NCBI GenBank assembly: GCA_944472135.2
Contig: OX235264.1
Coordinates: 95,676,319 to 95,740,318, forward strand
Direction of reading: 5' to 3'
Origin: Trichobilharzia regenti
Taxonomy: Eukaryota > Platyhelminthes > Trematoda > Strigeidida > Schistosomatidae
Length of the DNA: 64,000 bases
Shown here piece by piece: positions 1 to 10,810 of this stretch (its first letter is position 1; every line of letters begins with the position of its first letter). A model generated the notes under the pieces. That model was not told the origin of the DNA and made no database searches. It saw only the letters and a program-made list of their open reading frames with translations. The position numbers and the translations under genes are program-made.

Positions 1-740
1 CTAACTTGATTTGGGGTTCACTCCCCATTCAGTGACTCACTTTTAACCTTAACTGGCCCCTGATGAGTCAGAGAGAGAGAGAGAGAAAGGTGAGGCCAGT
101 AACAACCGTGCAAACAATTTCATTGCTGCTGTAAATTCAAGGTTTCAAACCTGAAGCCGTATCTGCCACTCGGAGAGCAGGGAATGATAATAAACGACAC
201 AGGTATAACTCTACTGAATTTCATAACAGCATCTTATCAGAATAATGAGTGTATACTGCCTTAGGTTTCTCCGGTAAAAAATTCTTAAACACCAGGAATT
301 TAGTCATCACTACTGAATATGCCTCTATTGTAGCAATCAGAAGCCTAGAGATTCACAGTTATTTCTCCAGAGAAACGAATTTCTAGTATTTTCTGATTTA
401 CCACTGATGTTATTCTATAATGAAACCTGTAACGAATTAAATTCCAGCAAACCATCACTTGATAAGATTTAGTTCTGAGGAAGCTACTTGATACTGTTTA
501 ATTAGAACACTACAAGATTTCTGACGTATCAGAGACTTCAACTTTCTGCGATTAATTATAATATATGAATTTGAATAAGAAAGATTCCTCCTTAGTTAAT
601 TAAATTTATAAGTACAAGTAAAGCGGTACAGTGTATAGTGTCTCCGAGATCGTTTCGTATAGTGTTAAATATTTTCAAGTATTGGTTTTGTAGGGATTTT
701 GTTTGATTGCATGGAGGACTTCACCATGAGCTAACATCAG

Positions 741-940
741 TCAGAGAACCAGTGGAAGACCTGGGAGTACTGGACAGCTGTTTCGTCCTAGTTTGGGACT
801 CTTCATCAGTACGCACCCGCCGGGGTTCGAACCCAGGACCTTCTGGTTACAAGGTGAGCTCGTAGACCATTGAGCCACTGGGACCCGGTCCAATGGTTCT
901 TGAATTCTAACCTCTGCCAGTTCGCGACATAGCGCGACCA
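741..940 (-). mobile_element. tRNA-derived SINE with hammerhead-like segment
   Basis: On the minus strand the copy reads a tRNA-like A box (tggctcaatggtc), a B box (GGTTCGAACCC), then CTGATGAAGAG, a stem GTCCCAAACTAGGAC and GAAAC. The same order and nearly the same sequence occur on the plus strand at about 51479-51730. Relative to the canonical schistosome hammerhead (CTGATGAG then stem II) there are extra bases between CTGATGA and stem II, so activity is doubtful. The 66-codon ORF across it is a shadow of the repeat, not a gene. Confidence 0.75.
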
Positions 941-1755
941 CTCTTTGAGATAACTTTTGCGTTTCATGCTATAAGTGGTTAAATTTCAGTAAAATAAGCT
1001 AGAATAACTTCAACAACATGAGCACTTCAGTGCCAATTTAGTAGTAGTTTATAAAATAACTTGCAACGTCAATTTCCCTTGCCAAAAGTATTTCAACATA
1101 AAGGAAAGTCACAACAGTCAAAATATATCAAGTCGTTAGCACTCTAATTATGAGGATAATGTACACTGCACTTGTGTTGTTTGATTAGTGGTTGTTCGCA
1201 GAGGAATTTAGAAAGTCGAATTCCGTCCGATTTAAGACTTGTCAGTATTCCCAGTGAATTATGCTTTTTCAGTTGGAAATGTGGATACAAGTTTCAAGTA
1301 GGATGAGTAACGAGTTTTCTGGATCAAAATACTAGTCAGTAGATTAGTCAAATATCAACCATTCGATGGAGATATCACAGAGATACTGTACTTTAATTCT
1401 CTATAATGCAATATTGGAAAAGTTAAAACAATAATTTCAACAAGTACACCAGCATTAATTACAAACTTAGTCTACTTAGAACTAAACAGCCCCTTGGTGT
1501 TTACAGTACTTCAAGATATCCACAGAGCAAATCGTAGCTACTCATACAAGGTGTGTATGTCTGTCATTGAAAAACAATCTGTGGTCTTAAATCCGCAAAA
1601 GAAGTTATGGTCAAAACTTTTCACTGAGCTGTTTGATTACAAATAATCCGGAGATTCGTTTTGTATCGCTACTGTAATTGTGGCCAGATAGTATTATTTT
1701 TTATCAAGTCATTGTAATTTAAATGTGTTGACTATTTAATTCCGTTTTAATTTAG

Positions 1756-4700
1756 ACGATGAACTCAAGGAAGAGATGCAAAGGCTACTCGAAATCGCGG
1801 ATGCGAAGAAACCTGGTGAAAAGGAAGAAACAGGTAGGATTGGTAATGCCACAGATAGTAATAATAATAAGATGAATTATGTTTGGTACTTTGAGGTCAT
1901 TCCATAAAATAATGCTGTGGTATTCCTTGTTAAACTCAATATCATATCACCTTAGAATTCAATAATTACTTAGAAAGAAATGACATTCTAAAATTTCGAT
2001 GTTTGGAATGAATTTCAAATAACAAAAGTGAACGAAATAATGAAGGTGATAGGCAGTAGGATTTATTTTGAGATAGTAGAAACCTTGGCTCACCTTACGA
2101 GATAGTTCAAGCAAAGTATGAATTTTATGAGGTAGTGGTCCTGATGCATCTTAATTCTTTATTATCTATCAAGCAATAACTAGCTAGTAAGATATGCTTT
2201 TCGTGTCAAGTGCAGCCATAAAATCAATCAAGGGTGGGTATATCCTCTTGTCCTTGATTATCATTATTCCATTGGGCTTCAAGTGGAACTTGGGGCTTAA
2301 ACAGCCCTGTGTTATCCGCTGTCTTTTGTTGTCAGTCCAAAGGTTACATATAACTTTTCATTTCCCTCCCAGATAGTCCTCATGTCACTCTAGGACCCAC
2401 AACCAACTGAGCATGTGATGTTATTTAATGGAGTCGTTAGACTCTGTCCAAACCATCTCACTCTCTTTCTGAATATGTGTTAGGCAACAGACTCTAGGTT
2501 GGTTGGTTGGTTGGTTGCCAAAGTTCCTTGTCACCATTAGTATGGAGCCAAGAGAGCTATTGATAAAAGTCTGAAACTTGCTGTGAATGCTTTGAATCAC
2601 GTGTATGCCCAGCCTTTGAACTATATATATATAGAAGCACTGACTGATTTGACATTGGTGTTGAAGACACGAATGTTATTCTTTATCACTCATTTCACAG
2701 TGATGACGGCATAACTTTCTTTTCTGATTCTGGATGGCTTTAACCTCCTTATCTATGTTGTCTACCTCAGGGCCTATATACACTGAAGGCTTTAGGTGAT
2801 AATATTCGGCTTGCGCTTGCCAGTATTTCATTCACCATGTGAGCATAAGGCACAACAGGCGCTTATGCACGAAGTCTTTCATTTAATCATAGTGTTATTT
2901 CTCATATTTAAAACTATCCAAGAAACATCTATGCATAATACACAGTAGTAAAATTATAATGAAATAATACTTTTTTTCTTCTATCTCAGATGAACCTGGA
3001 TGGGAAACAGAAACTGAATCCGAAAGAGAAATAATTGTTGGTACAGTGAAAAGAGGTGAAAAGATTAAACGAGGTAGATTTCGTTTTCCCAAGTTAATTC
3101 AATACTAAAGTTTATATGGTAAATACCCTTCAGTATATTAGTATAAATCGGTTTTGGTAGGAACGTTTACAGGACAAAAAAAGAAATTCAAACTATCTTT
3201 ACAAAATGAGGGTCCAGATAAAGTCCAACTGATATTAACTGACTTCACTGCAAAACAGCTTGAGCTCCGAAGTTTCAGTAGCAGTGGAGTTTCCTTTTAT
3301 GGGGTGAGGTTGCTAGCCTCACCCCTAGCCACCCTACCTTACAGGTGTTACTACCAGGTGTATGGAGCGCGTCGGTGAGGGATCGAACTCCGGACCATCG
3401 GTGCAGTCAACAAGTGTTCTACCATTCTACCACCAAATCACTAGTGTGATGCCGCTTGGTATCATTCAAACTATGTATGTAGAGAACAATATGGTCACTA
3501 TACATCAATTATTCCCTTAAATTATAAAAATATTCATGCTTTTTGAAGCTATAAAGATATAAATTCCTACAAAAACCTACAATCTAAATGTCAGTCTACA
3601 ACTCATCGATGGATATGGATGGATATCCTGAAGCAGTGCTGAGAAGTCAAGGTCAATGATGACGCCGTATCACGGACTGACAGAAGTTAGAGCTCACGGG
3701 TTAGTAAATTAGTTTCCAGATGGCGGAATGGTCAACGTATTCGTCCTCATAAATTCATGGTGTAGGGTAATGTCCCTGGTGAGATCATGAGTGTGCACAA
3801 CTGAACAGTCCCAAACTAGGACGGAATAGCGGTTCACTACTCCATTATTTTTAATGGTCTTGAAGTGGTGTTGTTTCTTGACGAAGTCTACATCGAAGAA
3901 AGACATCAATTTTACAGTTAGTACTACTCTAGTGACTTCCTGTCAAAGCTGAACTACCAACCAACTCCAAACATTGATATTAGTCATTAACAAAGTACAC
4001 TAAATGGTAAACGAAAAAGCAAAGTTTGCAGCTTCTAAAACGTGACTGAATAATACTAAACAGTCCAAGAAATTAAGGGCTGTATATATTTCTTTTAAAT
4101 GTTTATTAAACAGTAAGTATTTAGAAAGAGTAATATTGTTCAAAAAATGAAGAGATTTGGGATTTTCTTTGACGTTTCGATGAATGATGCAGAGGAGAGA
4201 TGCAGCGAAGGCGGCTTTCAAATTCTTCTTGATAAATGGGTCTGAAAAACTTTTATCTTGGCATTTCAGATTTACAACAGATTAGTCCTTTTGTATTTCT
4301 GGGTTTTTTTAAAATCACTATATATCTATTTCAAATGCTTTTCACAGAATGACAATTACAATGCATTCTGAACGATAGTATTTCAGATGCGCTCTAGTTC
4401 CCATTTATTCAAGTATTTCAAATCCTTGTGAGAAAGAAGGTGAAGTGGTTGTTTCTTGTAGTTGCCGGGTCAAAACTTGAGGCATTTTCTGCCATTTGAG
4501 AGTCTCCTTAGTGTACATTCAGTCCAGTCCGCATTTCCTTCTAGATATCTGTTGTTCGATAATCAAAAACTTCAGCTCCTTAGTGACTAGCTACAGGGCT
4601 AAACTGCCTGCAGTTCTAATGAGAAGTTTGGACCAGTAATATACGCCATATTGGGCATGAGGACAAATACTACCTGATTACATGTCACGGCGGTGATGAT

Positions 4701-6456
4701 GAAAACATGAATTAGTAGCAGTTAGGATTTATGCGTCATTAAATAGGCTCTCAGTGGCTGAATTTTCTACGAGCTCAGCTTGTAACGGGAATGTCTTAAG
4801 CTTTTGATCCCTGATGGGTAGGTACCGTCGAGGAGCCGAAAACGATAAGGAAATTGCTTTCTATTACTCCCTGACCTCCCAAAGGTTCTCTCACTGATGT
4901 CAGCTCGGGATGAAACTGGAGAGAAAAATGTCCCCATATTTGGACTGTTAATGTTGAAGTTAATGATAATTGTTTCTGGTATGTGATCAGACTAGCGACA
5001 AACTTTATTCTCTTAGTGTGAGCTGAGATTAGACTTACACTACCTGAAAGTTAAAGTTATTGAATATAATACTATCCCGCAGACAATAGTTTACAATAAC
5101 GCGGTATGTTCTTTTATTCATTCAGGTGGTGCAAACGAACGCGTTATTCTAAGGGAGAAAAAGCCTTTCAGCAAGGATAAAGGTAGTTCAATTACCTAAT
5201 TATATACTATTCCTTATTATTCGAAAGTGGACTAACGTATAGTTACTAACAGTAACAATTTATCTATACTCACTTATCATATATATTAATTAGTTTTAGA
5301 ACATAATATATAGTACTGATGCATGAATTTAGTAGCCTGTTAAAATAGTTGTTTTAATCAGTGGTGATATCTTGAAGTTGCATAGTAACAGCAGAACACA
5401 ACCGTACTTGGTGATGGAATTACACATTGGGGTTTCTATGCACAGAGATAAGCTAAATACAACTATCTTAGATTTAAATAACAGTTTTCACACATCCTTC
5501 GTATTGTACTTCATTGTCTTCATATCATGTTTTCTATATTGTTAAAAGAGAACTATTTATTTCTTTTATTCTCCGTTGAATCCTTCTATTAGCTGTTCGA
5601 TATTCTTACGGAAGATACGTACATTTGTTTCCGAATCTATATACTGCTTATTAATCTTGTTAGTAGCACACGTCAAAGTATTGTTCATGATGATCGAGGC
5701 ATAAAATTCAATTGGCTGGTCATTTTTCCTAAAAATCAATGAATGCGATATTGTACAGTTCATGTGACAAAATCTGATGAACTACCACTACTCACCGTGA
5801 ACTATCAGCGCAAACATCATGAACAAGGCATTCAAGAGTGATACAGTTGTCTTACATTGGAATCTATTCCATTGGGTAAGCATGTGCTACAAACCGCAGA
5901 AACTTGTCAGTTAATGAACAAATCTGAGAAACTGATACACATATTTGATATTTATGTTAAAAAGTGATCGGCAAATCTATCTGATCTACGAATTCGCATG
6001 AAGATATCAAATAAATGACCATTCACTTTTGTAGGACAAACTTTTAATGCAGTCACCAGCCTCTTTTATTTCTATGTATCAGATGAAATAACAGGTACAC
6101 AGTGATGAAATGATCTACGGTGACATTTTTATTCACGGATATTAGAGAAGACAGTTTTCAGAAACGCTTAACCAAGAACTGTAGTCAGCTGCAGAAAACA
6201 TCCTTCCTAATGAAAGGGATATGCAGATGTTTCGTATTTCTGTGTATGAGTATTTGTGAGATTATAGATTCCAGAGCAGTAATAATTTAAAAGATGAAAT
6301 ACAATTTTTCGATAAATGAAACCCACATCATAATATCAATAAATTAGCACTCTATTCAATTAAAGTGATCATTTATCATTTTTAATTTATTCAGGTCAAT
6401 CAGATTGGGAGATAACAGATGAAGATGAAAGAGAACTATTCGTTAGAGGTCATTAA
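1756..6456 (+). CDS. Gene A: secreted-type micro-exon-like gene, 3' part (5' end off the left edge)
   Basis: Spliced gene of unknown function. Exons seen: 1756-1833 (78 nt), 2990-3073 (84), 5126-5182 (57) and 6395-6456 with stop TAA. Each internal exon follows a pyrimidine-AG acceptor, ends G|GT, is divisible by 3 and is in phase 1-1, so reading stays open through all joins. Peptides: DDELKEEMQRLLEIADAKK..., then a module with GWETETESEREIIVG followed by a Lys-rich end, then GGANERVILREKKPFSKDKG, then SDWEITDEDERELFVRGH and stop. The first and third exons are charged and the Trp-Glu modules resemble those of B2 and C. A further 51-nt phase-1 exon at 3161-3211 (GTFTGQKKKFKLSLQNEG) is possible but has a weak donor. 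No promoter or signal exon was found in 1-1755, so the 5' end probably lies outside. Membership of the family is an inference from exon structure and module similarity. Confidence 0.7.
2180..2790 (-). mobile_element. Decayed RTE-type non-LTR retrotransposon 3' end
   Basis: The minus strand gives broken reading frames with recognisable C-terminal RTE features: 'IRVFNTNVKSV' (the region before the usual LLYG motif) near 2650-2700, and 'KRVRWFGQSLTTPLNNIT' (equivalent to RWLGHTLRxxxNxI) near 2420-2470. Several stops and frameshifts make it a dead copy. It lies in the intron between gene A exons 1833 and 2990. Confidence 0.6.
3259..3437 (-). mobile_element. tRNA-derived SINE copy
   Basis: The minus strand has the tRNA-like B box GGAGTTCGATCCC and the typical body ending in GAAACTTCGGAGCTCAAG, shared with copies at 18.5, 19.4, 39.4 and 42.8 kb. 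It sits in the intron of gene A between 3073 and 5126. Confidence 0.65.
3690..3910 (+). mobile_element. Degenerate SINE with hammerhead relic
   Basis: Contains CTGAACAGTCCCAAACTAGG followed by ACGGAATAG, recognisable as the stem II and GAAA region of the hammerhead-bearing SINE with the catalytic bases mutated. Flanking sequence is too decayed to set ends precisely. Confidence 0.4.
4735..4930 (+). mobile_element. Degenerate tRNA-derived SINE
   Basis: Reads ctctcagtggctgaatttt...acgagctcagcttgtaac, parallel to the tRNA-like head of the 51.5 kb SINE, and ends ctgatgtcagctcggg as that family does (ctaatgccagctcttg at 51.7 kb). B box and hammerhead core are eroded. Confidence 0.45.
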
Positions 6457-6899
6457 TTGAAGAATTAATCAAGCAAGTCGTATGAAATCTCTTGTGATCT
6501 CTTCAGAATAACTTGAGCAATATAATGTTTTCACAAGAGTTAACTTAACGAGTCTTTTTTTAATCCAAAAAATGCCTGTCTATATTTTTTGTAACTGGAA
6601 AGATGATAAAGTGACTGATTTGAAAGTAACAGACAAACGTCTTCATACTGATAAAGGGAGAATTTATTGGTCTTAAGAGAAAATTACTATTCTTTAACTT
6701 AGTTCTTTGTGACTATTCAATTGCTACAGTTTATTAATACAGTAAACATTCATCCAAATAGTCGATGCAAGTCTTTTATGAAGACCAGCTTGAAATCAAC
6801 TATAATACAAATATTTCTTGCGATAAACACTTATCTGATGCCAGCTAATAATTACTTACGGAACGAAAGTTCCTGGAATTCTAGTGAAAAAGCATGATC

Positions 6900-7160
6900 A
6901 GTGACGTCTGCCTGGTTAGTGGTGAGGATAAATACTCACCGATGACATTGGATGATGATGATGATGTTAAAATAGAGAACCGGTTGCAGTTGGAATTTAC
7001 TAACCATTGAGTCAAGCATTAGTGATTGAATGGTCTATGAGCTCGCATTGCAATTAGAAAGTTATGTTTTCGAACCCCTTTAGTAGATGGGTACTTCAGA
7101 AGACTCACAAACTAAGACGAAACAGACGTGATGTACTCCCTGGTCCTCTAACTGGTATTA
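6900..7160 (+). mobile_element. Degenerate hammerhead-type SINE copy
   Basis: Head gtgaggataaatactcaccg matches the 51.48 kb copy (gtgaggacaaatactcgccg). The B-box region reads TTTTCGAACCCC and is followed by ACTCACAAACTAAGACGAAACAG, the mutated hammerhead segment. Located in the interval between the two possible 3' ends of gene A. Confidence 0.5.
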
Positions 7161-8245
7161 ATCTGTGGTCAAACCTGAAAAAGGCAGTTATGATATAATT
7201 TGGATGTCCCCATAATTTATTCAGAACAAGAGTAATTTCAGGAGACAATTTACTTTCAATAAATTCATCTTTTTCAGGCTCTGCAATTATAAATTTATTA
7301 ATTTTAGCATACAATAGTACCAGTAAAGGCAAATCAGAATCATATCAGAAGGTGTATCCTGGTACAAGTACAAGATGGAATGATAGTCGTTAAATTTTGA
7401 TCCACATTTAAGTCCCTGTAAAATGTAAACTCATTAAGAACATGAAATTAAGTAACTAAATAATGCTTGCGTATTTATAATCGACGAAAGTATAGGTTTC
7501 AAAATGTGACGGTAGTCAGGGAGAGATATCAGGAAAATTCATTCATTGGTAATCCAGTTAGTTGGGATGGTAAACACAGCGGGTGGACATATTTACTCTG
7601 GATAGAGCGGAGAGATCTTCTGTTACTGATTGGTATCAATTCGCCGAATAGTAGGATTTGTAGTCTAGTGCATCAGGATAAGTGGCCAGAAGCATGGTAG
7701 GTCACCGAGAACACCTTCTTTGATTTGAGAAAATGTTTAGTATCCGCCAATCGGTCAAATACTGCACTATTTATGCTTTTAGTCATCCTATCGCCTGACT
7801 CTACACGTAGTCGCTCATTTGTAATCATTTATGCAGAATTTAAAGTGTATGCGCTGCTAGCTAAGTGATGCACTGAAAGTTAACTAAGTCTAATAAACAA
7901 ATAACTATCCTTGAGAGTCGTTTATTGCTTGCATTTCAGTGGAACAAAGGGCTTTAGCTACAGTCACCCTTAACTAGTTCTACAACCTCCATCAATATTT
8001 TATTTTCACTTCGCATAACGCCAATCCCATGTCCTCCTACTTGAATTCTACCCGACGGCGTGGAGTGTAATTTCCTTGAAAAATTTCCTCAACATATGTC
8101 CGATACGTCTCTATTTTTCCTCAGGCTTAAGTTTAACTGGGAATGGCAATGGAATATATTAGAATTTAACTTGATTAATATGCCTACCAAATATAAATTT
8201 ATACAACATTTTTGCATTTTCAACTGCTTTCTTTTACTTTTACAG

Positions 8246-8259
8246 AGAATGCAAAATGA
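8246..8259 (+). CDS. Gene A: possible alternative terminal exon
   Basis: A good pyrimidine-rich acceptor (tttacttttacag) at 8233-8245 precedes a short open stretch in phase 1 that reads E-N-A-K-stop if joined to a preceding G. An AATAAA follows at 8304-8309. The exon at 6395 has a phase-1 GT (R|GT CAT TAA) at 6450, immediately before its own stop, so splicing from there to here would replace the last residues. No AATAAA was found near the 6456 stop, which favours this downstream end. Evidence is splice grammar and the poly(A) signal only. Confidence 0.4.
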
Positions 8260-8303
8260 AAACACTGAACAATCTTCCGAAAATATTCACAAATGACTGC
8301 AGA

Positions 8304-8309
8304 AATAAA
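8304..8309 (+). terminator. Candidate poly(A) signal of gene A
   Basis: AATAAA 45 nt after the possible ENAK stop at 8259. It is the first such hexamer I see downstream of gene A's exons on the plus strand. Confidence 0.4.
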
Positions 8310-9050
8310 TATAGATAAATAACTATAAAGTGTTTTATTAAAACTAATCAAGAAGTATCTAATGGTTTGAATTTTTGCCATCTTCCGGTTTATATTTCAA
8401 ATTTTTACTTGTTATTCCACTTATTAAGTGATTCAGTGTTACAAATCCAGCATCGTTTTTACTTTAGACTAAAATTGTATGCCAAACATCACGCAAAAGA
8501 TACCAAAAACAGGGTTATGGTATATTTATGTTCTGTGTATTGTTTCACTCTAATTAATATAACTCACCTCTAGGTGGAACTGTCTCTCAACCACTAGTTA
8601 TCATTCTGCATATTTTAAATGTTTTTCATTCACTTATTTATTTGTAGTCTTATTGCATAAAATTTCTACTTCGTGAACAAAGGAGACAATTTTTTCATGA
8701 CTTTTATAATTCCGTTTGTTCTGAAATTAAGGGAGTATAGACCTGAAATAGTAGCATACGATTCCGGTAAACATTAAACTAACACGAGAACAGGAAATGC
8801 ATGCAAACAGGATTTCCATTTCAGCTCCCAGATAGCAAGGAGAAATATAAAGTTATAAGAACAGATGAAAGCATGAAAATGTAATCATATTGGCAATTAC
8901 CTACCACATCTATTCCAGTTTTTGAAGTTAATTACTATTCTTTTGAGTTCCCAGTGAAACAGAGGACTTCATGGGTAAATCTTCCTATAATCGCTTAATC
9001 AGCTAACCTTTTAGCTGGCTCCATGATTGTGTATATGCTTTCATGTTCAC
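8310..9050. other. Intergenic AT-rich stretch without recognised features
   Basis: Short ORFs here have no splice context, no similarity to the local gene family and ordinary AT-rich composition. I see no gene or clear mobile-element remnant. Confidence 0.5.
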
Positions 9051-9059
9051 CTCACTAGA

Positions 9060-10150
9060 CCCGTTCTATGTCCTACCCGGGCACATGTCCAAATTGTAAC
9101 TTCCCATTTAGATTACATTCAAGTGACGACACGATGAGTTGTGTCTCTAAATGTTCGCCTCAGCTTAGGTTCAGTCCGCTTCCATTTCTTGGTTGGTTGA
9201 TTATCAGAGTTTTGTTACTTATCTGGTCTTCATTATCGAGGGGAGGCAAGTGTTTATGAAACTCTGCAATCTGTTGGAGATGCTTTTCGCAAGGCCTATA
9301 CCAAGTCTGATCCATATTAATGTTGAAGATCCGAACTTTGTTTCTTATTCTGAGTGCAGTAGATCTTCACACTGATTTCAGAGTGATGAACGCCTGTCTT
9401 GATTTTCCTATCCTCTTTCTGAGTTCCTCTTATGATGCCATCTAGGTAAATGAAATAACTGACTTCAATTTGATTTCTCCCATTAATGACAGTCGAGGTT
9501 TGGAATTGTCGGACGGGTATTTTCAAAACTTCTGTCTTTTCTAAGTCCACTTGAAGTCCTGCCTTTACTGCTCCACCTGCAATTTATTGGATTACAAAGG
9601 TAGTTTGTAGGAATTTGATTTTGTTCAGTTGAGATTAACGTCCGTTAGAGAACCATTATTAGTTTTTGACTTAGAGTTGATGTGACACTAGACATAAGTC
9701 GTCTGAGAAGTCCGAACCTCACGAAGTCGTCATTTTGACTAGTGAATCCTTATCTTATCACTCTCCTCTGTGATAATAGGTAGACTTGACTTACCCCTAT
9801 CTTGACTCCAAAGGCTTTGTGAATCACTTGGCGTGCGGCATCGTCATACTGCTGTTCAATGTGGTCCATAAAGGTCTATGGCTCTGCATCCCACATTGCT
9901 GAAGTAGCTTTCAAGATGATCCACGGTCGATGCTATTGACAGCCTCTTCAAAGTCGATAAAGCTATGTTGGAGATTTCAGTGTCATTCCATGTTCTATTA
10001 TATGATGATAGGTAGCGCTACAATTCGGTCAGCACACAATTTGTCTTCCTAAAACCAAGTTGTCCCGGGCGTCGTCTTGTATCCAGAACGTCTTTTAGAC
10101 CCTCCATTATGATGAGGCTTAATATTTTGCTTTGTGTGGATTGTTTTACC
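9060..10150 (-). pseudogene. RTE-type reverse transcriptase pseudogene
   Basis: Minus-strand fragments include 'NIAFIDFEEAVNSIDRGSS' near 9925-9985, equivalent to the RT motif F-x-D-F-x-K-A-F-D-S, and upstream 'DVLDTRRRPGQLGFRKTNCVLTEL' near 10020-10100, resembling the GFR region. At 9317-9550 a frame reads KTEVLKI...INGRNQIEVSYFIYLDGII, the thumb region that precedes YLGS in RTE elements. The order along the minus strand is correct, but frames are broken by stops and the catalytic YADD was not found. Intergenic, between gene A and unit B2. Confidence 0.65.
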
Positions 10151-10539
10151 GAATAATGCGAATAAAGTGCAAAGGAAGGCTAATCATACGAAACTTGCAG
10201 GTGATAATAAATATACACCAATAATGTGAAAGCATAGCTTAACAATCGATATAGATATCCTAAATATAATCAAAGCGTAGGGCAGAATTAATTGAATTAG
10301 CAAGTTTCAGGAGATGGCCGACTGGTTGTCTTACACATGTAATCCTATACTGTATTATGTAGTATACTTTCTCATAAACAAACTAATATAGGCAAACAAA
10401 TCAAATGACTTAGAGCGTTGTGGAGGTAAACGATTCATAAGTGCCATTCGGAAAACTTATGACATGTTGAAATGTATGATAATAGATGGCGTATATTGAA
10501 CAAATTGAGAGTGATTAATTGTTTCAGCCAATTTCGCAC

Positions 10540-10810
10540 TTACCGTCGATTGGTCAGATCGAAATGTTCGACCTCTGTTGACACGCCGACCACCAGTACA
10601 GAATCTTCGACGGTGTCTAAGGTCTAAGATGAAGTAAATTGGTGACTGGTAACTGGCAGCAGAAGCCAGGATGATTGTTTCGACCCCTTAGAAACTCGTA
10701 ATTCAGATATATTCACAGAGAGAGCGTTCCTACTGAGATTCGAGCCCAGAACCTATCGTACCCAATGTTAAAGATTCGCCTAAGCGATCACTTGGAGCAC
10801 TTCTTGTACG
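10540..10810 (-). mobile_element. Degenerate Sm-alpha-like SINE
   Basis: Minus strand carries GGGTTCGAATCTC-like B box (plus: gagattcgagcccaga), a trimmed A-box region (ccaagtgatcgcttaggcg) and a mutated hammerhead segment (ACGAGTTTCTAAGGGGTCGA then AAC). It also shares the 'accgtcgaagattctg...cgacatgtcaac' type flank found beside the 48.6 kb copy. Confidence 0.5.

Noticed and set aside
265..273. Nine-base phase-1 micro-exon (GTTTCTCCG) between ccttag and gtaaaa on the plus strand, upstream of gene A
   Set aside because: Too short to distinguish from chance AG...GT pairs; no paralogue or context supports it.
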